Positions 5,388-7,715 of a stretch of 7,715 nucleotides of DNA are shown one piece after another (the stretch's first letter is position 1; each line of letters begins with the position of its first letter). The notes under the pieces are model-generated. The model did not search any database. It was not told the DNA's origin and saw only the letters and a list, made by a program, of their open reading frames with translations. Position numbers and translations under genes: made by a program. The stretch lies in assembly GCA_021797025.1 (NCBI GenBank), contig JAKAAK010000151.1, positions 1 through 7,715 of the forward strand. Direction: 5' to 3'. Source of the stretch: Thermoplasmata archaeon. GTDB lineage: Archaea; Thermoplasmatota; Thermoplasmata; Thermoplasmatales; Thermoplasmataceae.

Positions 5388-6803
5388 CTAATTATCTTTT
5401 AAAATATCTTGAAGTATGTTCTCCATTCTTTCCTCGCAGTAATCATTGAAATGTTTTTTTTCATAAATAGCGACGGTGTTTAGCCCTCCCTTCACGGGTT
5501 TTGATGTTATGCCTTGTTTTGCTAATTCTCCTATCAATACCTCAGCATCTTTAGCTGCCAAGCCTATTGCCTCGAATGATTTATAAAGCGTATTTGGAAC
5601 AGTTGGATTATGTGCCCGTACTATTACCCACTCTGCATAAAGTTTCAATTTATTCATTTGGGGAGATATAATCCATTTTTTTACATTTAGTTTTCTGAGT
5701 AATGCACTTAATGGAACACAATACATTTCACCGATATATTCTCCCTTAGAACTGAAAGCCTCTGTTTCATTCCCAAGCCCCGCATCTATAAGTGCATTGT
5801 ATACCTGCCTTAAAGTCTTTTCAAATAGAGGTGAAGTAGCGACGAGACTCGCTGTGTATGTGATTGCAGGGTTAATATTAAATTCTTCAACGAAGCTTCT
5901 TGGTGGGGCATTTATTGATATTGTTCCAGTTAACCATGTGTCTAAAGGAATTGAAGTATAAGGATCGTAAAACTCAGGTTTGTAACTGTCATAAATAAAT
6001 CTCCCCATTTTCCCTATAAGAGAAATTAAAACTATTGATTCATTGTATGTGTCTAGAAGTTTTTGTAGCACTTCCCCTTTTTCATCTACCCTTTCTTTCA
6101 TTATGCTACCTATCAAATCATATCCCTTCTTTGATATGTTATATATTGATTGTCTTCCGGTCTCGTAGTTTTTTCCTAACCTATCCTCTTCAATAAGCCC
6201 TCTAGCACTCAGATACAATAATTCCTTTGGTATCTTAATTACTCTATGGAATTCTGTTTGAACCGCTCCTTGTTTATAGAACCCAGCACGTATTCCACAT
6301 AATCCAGCTTGGAACAATATATCCTTAGCCACATTAATATCAAGTTCTTGATCATGGATTTCTCCAATAAAATCAGAGAGCGAAAGAGGGCCAATCTTTT
6401 TTTCAATTTGTTTTATGAATTCGTTATACCACATTTTATCACTTTGTCCTGTAAATTCCCTTATCAGTAGTTCAAAGGATATATTAGTGTCCGGAGGAGG
6501 TACAATATGTATATCCTTCCCACTAATATTTACGATCGGGCCTAAAGAAAGTGTATCTGGATTTTGAGAAACAATAATCCGCAGTTGAAAACTCCCAATT
6601 TTAACAAGTTTAGCTGCGTCATTCTGAAAACTACCTGGAATCGAATCTACTTTAATTCCAATGTCAGGCTGATATTGTTCCATGAAATAACCCTCTATAT
6701 CTACTTCCTCCTCATGATCTTGAAGAGATTTTGTATGTGATAAAATATAGTAATAATTTAAAATTTTAGCACATTGTTGTTTGACTTCCTCATGTTTATT
6801 CAT
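5388..6803 (-). CDS. Unrecognised 471-residue protein with winged-helix-like segments
   Basis: I do not recognise the family. No membrane segment, signal peptide or catalytic motif is visible. The N-terminal third (about 35-115) looks strand-rich, with GSFQLRIIVSQ and KDIHIVPPPD. Residues about 190-236 look like a winged helix: IPKELLYLSARGLIEEDRL, then a wing (GKNYETGRQSIYNIS) and KKGYDLIGSIMKE, typical of 'L...GLI......gr...Y.IT.kG' regulators. A second possible helix-turn-helix with wing spans about 405-450 (YKSFEAIGLAAKDAEVLIGE, LAKQGITSKPVKGG, NTVAIYEKK). Two such segments suggest a DNA-binding or adaptor protein. The ATG at 6803 is preceded by a weak TGAGAG at 10-5 bases and by AT-rich sequence at about 6828-6838. 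It is transcribed in the same direction as the three-gene cluster, 198 bases ahead, so it may regulate it; that is inference. Confidence 0.8.
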   Translation of the reverse strand: MNKHEEVKQQCAKILNYYYILSHTKSLQDHEEEVDIEGYFMEQYQPDIGIKVDSIPGSFQNDAAKLVKIGSFQLRIIVSQNPDTLSLGPIVNISGKDIHIVPPPDTNISFELLIREFTGQSDKMWYNEFIKQIEKKIGPLSLSDFIGEIHDQELDINVAKDILFQAGLCGIRAGFYKQGAVQTEFHRVIKIPKELLYLSARGLIEEDRLGKNYETGRQSIYNISKKGYDLIGSIMKERVDEKGEVLQKLLDTYNESIVLISLIGKMGRFIYDSYKPEFYDPYTSIPLDTWLTGTISINAPPRSFVEEFNINPAITYTASLVATSPLFEKTLRQVYNALIDAGLGNETEAFSSKGEYIGEMYCVPLSALLRKLNVKKWIISPQMNKLKLYAEWVIVRAHNPTVPNTLYKSFEAIGLAAKDAEVLIGELAKQGITSKPVKGGLNTVAIYEKKHFNDYCEERMENILQDILKDN

Positions 6804-7214
6804 AAACTCTCAGATAATATCAATACATTTATTAATAAATAAATTTCGGTTGTTTTCGCTTTAATGTGGATTAATGGTAAACTTCGAATCATCATTTGTA
6901 AATTTTATTGACGTCTGTAAATGCTCCCGAATTCTAAATTGATATGCCATTTTTGTATTAATTTATATACATTCAAAGGTTCGCACGAGGAATACCTCTA
7001 TATCTAAAGATTTCCCCCCTTTATTTAGCCTGCTTACAGTTTCTAAGCTTCAATAATTGTAAAAATAGCTTAATTGAATGATGTTTTCCTAAACCGACTC
7101 TTATCAGTATAATTTTTCCATCGGTTGCCAATAATTATCTCAGTTTATAACATCCTTGTTAGTATATGTAAGTTGCCAGGTAAATAAAAAAGCAAGAGTT
7201 ATCACTATAAGAAC
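6804..7214. other. 411-base gap without a supported gene
   Basis: No frame on either strand holds a convincing gene. The longest candidate of interest is a 29-codon minus-strand ORF (6861-6950, MAYQFRIREHLQT...), which I could not link to any family. A strong TATA-like sequence on the minus strand (6962-6969) lies about 16 bases before it, too near for that ATG. There is a small GAGG-AATA-CCTC hairpin at 6987-6998 and a C-run at 7014-7019. No tRNA cloverleaf was found. The gap may hold a long 5' leader of the 471-residue gene, a small RNA, or further decayed mobile DNA. Confidence 0.4.
6962..6969 (-). promoter_or_regulatory. Orphan TATA-like element
   Basis: TATATAAA on the minus strand, within GTATATAAATTAATAC, is among the best TATA matches in the window. 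A transcript would begin near 6940, about 135 bases before the ATG of the 471-residue gene. No start codon of a plausible gene lies at the leaderless distance. It could drive a small RNA or a leadered mRNA. Confidence 0.3.
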
Positions 7215-7424
7215 TTATTTCTTATCTACAGTACATTGGTATACTAATTTGCCTGTTATTAAATCTATAGATGGGACACAATGCTCACCCTTTTTAGGTT
7301 TATTCCTTATTTCAACACTATCAGCATTAAGTAATAAAGTTACATTCTTATTTACATCAAAAACAGGATAATTTTTATTAACTTCCTTTTTCTTATGCTC
7401 CTTTGCACTTTTCAGTATTCCCAT
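7215..7424 (-). CDS. Small basic protein, 69 residues, family unknown
   Basis: MGILKSAKEHKKKEVNKNYP opens with a very basic, probably unstructured 18-residue stretch. It is followed by what looks like a small beta-rich domain: VFDVNKNVTLLLNADSVEIR, then KPKKGEHCVPSIDLITGKLV and YQCTVDKK, with cysteines at about 49 and 64. No family is recognised. The start is supported by a purine-rich AAAAGGGGGAGAA directly before the ATG, the only Shine-Dalgarno-like tract of note in the window, though it sits very near the start codon. A TATA/operator-like palindrome lies at the expected upstream distance. The plus-strand ORF over the same bases (7156-7371) has a hydrophobic, irregular composition and no promoter, so I prefer the minus strand. 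Divergent from the partial gene at the right edge. Confidence 0.6.
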   Translation of the reverse strand: MGILKSAKEHKKKEVNKNYPVFDVNKNVTLLLNADSVEIRNKPKKGEHCVPSIDLITGKLVYQCTVDKK

Positions 7425-7446
7425 TTCTCCCCCTTTTAAAATATAC

Positions 7447-7458
7447 AGTATACATACT
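7447..7458 (-). promoter_or_regulatory. Palindrome over the promoter of the 69-residue gene
   Basis: AGTAT-AC-ATACT is a 5-2-5 inverted repeat spanning 23-34 bases before the ATG at 7424, where the archaeal TATA box and BRE should lie. The central GTATAC could act as the TATA element itself, so a bound dimeric repressor would block TBP. Function is inferred from position only. Confidence 0.35.
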
Positions 7459-7589
7459 CTAATATTTTATAATGCATCTGCAACAAAATATTACCTGGTT
7501 ATATATAAAATATTGCATATAAACTATTCCGGGATTGATTGTGAATCCTGAGGAATTTTAGAAAAATGTGAAATATATATAGTGTAATT

Positions 7590-7715
7590 ATGATATCACG
7601 AATCGAGTTCCTATATAAACACTATGATATAGAAAAAAGAATTCAAGAAAAGGTGAAGTTAAACAATAAAAAAATAAAATACATAATAAAACAGAAAGAA
7701 AAAGGGGAATCATCA
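7590..7715 (+). CDS. Start of an unidentified lysine-rich protein, cut by right edge
   Basis: An open frame starts at ATG 7590 and continues without a stop for 42 codons to the window edge: MISRIEFLYKHYDIEKRIQE, then a very Lys/Ile-rich stretch (KVKLNNKKIKYIIKQKEKGE). It could be an N-terminal helical or coiled-coil segment, and no family can be named. Upstream there is a good TATA-like sequence, GAAATATATATAG (7570-7582), but its centre is only about 14 bases from the ATG. Either a further upstream box is used or the start is misplaced. Low-complexity A-rich DNA can stay open by chance, so the gene is tentative. Confidence 0.4.
   Translation, partial: MISRIEFLYKHYDIEKRIQEKVKLNNKKIKYIIKQKEKGESS

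Noticed and set aside
6861..6950. 29-codon minus-strand ORF (MAYQFRIREHLQT...)
   Set aside because: Too short, no recognised family, and the TATA-like element is only about 16 bases from the ATG, so a transcript would begin inside it.
6978..6998. tRNA-like GGTTCG near a small hairpin
   Set aside because: GGTTCG resembles a T-loop, but no acceptor, D or anticodon stems can be drawn around it.
7024..7135. Minus-strand frame ending in GKHSIKLFLQLLKLRNCKQAK, possibly a transposase start
   Set aside because: No start codon context, short, and no diagnostic motif; the likeness to helix-turn-helix transposase ends is too vague.
7156..7371. Plus-strand ORF of 71 codons
   Set aside because: It overlaps the minus-strand 69-residue gene, which has a purine-rich site and promoter-like sequence; this ORF has neither.
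1..7715. CRISPR array or long tandem repeats
   Set aside because: No regularly spaced repeated units of 20-40 bases were seen; only short AT-rich palindromes occur.

Overview
This is an AT-rich window that looks archaeal. Several genes have a TATA-like element about 25-30 bases before the start codon and no clear Shine-Dalgarno site, the arrangement expected for leaderless or near-leaderless archaeal mRNAs. The gene content also fits: a small single-finger C2H2 protein, a DUF2080-type transposon protein, and a VTT/DedA-like membrane protein. Low GC and leaderless promoters would suit an acidophilic Thermoplasmata lineage (Ferroplasma/Acidiplasma-like), but that placement is inference and cannot be proved here.

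Left part (1-1300): two minus-strand genes. The first runs off the left edge and its C-terminal half looks like a CBS-type regulatory domain. The second is a complete GTG-started VTT/DedA-like integral membrane protein.

Centre-left (about 1360-2230): a graveyard of insertion sequences. It holds the C-terminal end of an IS66-like transposase (minus), the C-terminal end of an IS3/IS481-type integrase with several in-frame stops (plus), and a short intact 49-residue DUF2080-type transposon protein (plus). Directly after it comes a full-length OLD-family nuclease gene (2309-4042, plus) with ABC-type ATPase and TOPRIM motifs intact. No UvrD-like helicase (GajB) or other known partner lies beside it, so it resembles a solitary class 1 OLD rather than a Gabija pair. 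The transposon debris and the nuclease together give this stretch the look of a defence or mobile island.

Centre-right (4220-5189, minus): a compact cluster of three small genes, transcribed towards the OLD gene. In order of transcription they encode a zinc-ribbon protein with one membrane helix, a 155-residue protein with a probable membrane hairpin, and a 63-residue C2H2 zinc-finger protein. The first pair overlap as ATGA and the second pair are 2 bases apart, so they very likely work together. No function is recognised. This is the best candidate here for an undescribed system.

Right part (5388-7715): a 471-residue minus-strand orphan with winged-helix-like segments, a 411-base gap without a supported gene, a 69-residue minus-strand orphan with a palindrome at promoter distance, and a divergent plus-strand gene that starts near the right edge and is cut off after 42 codons.
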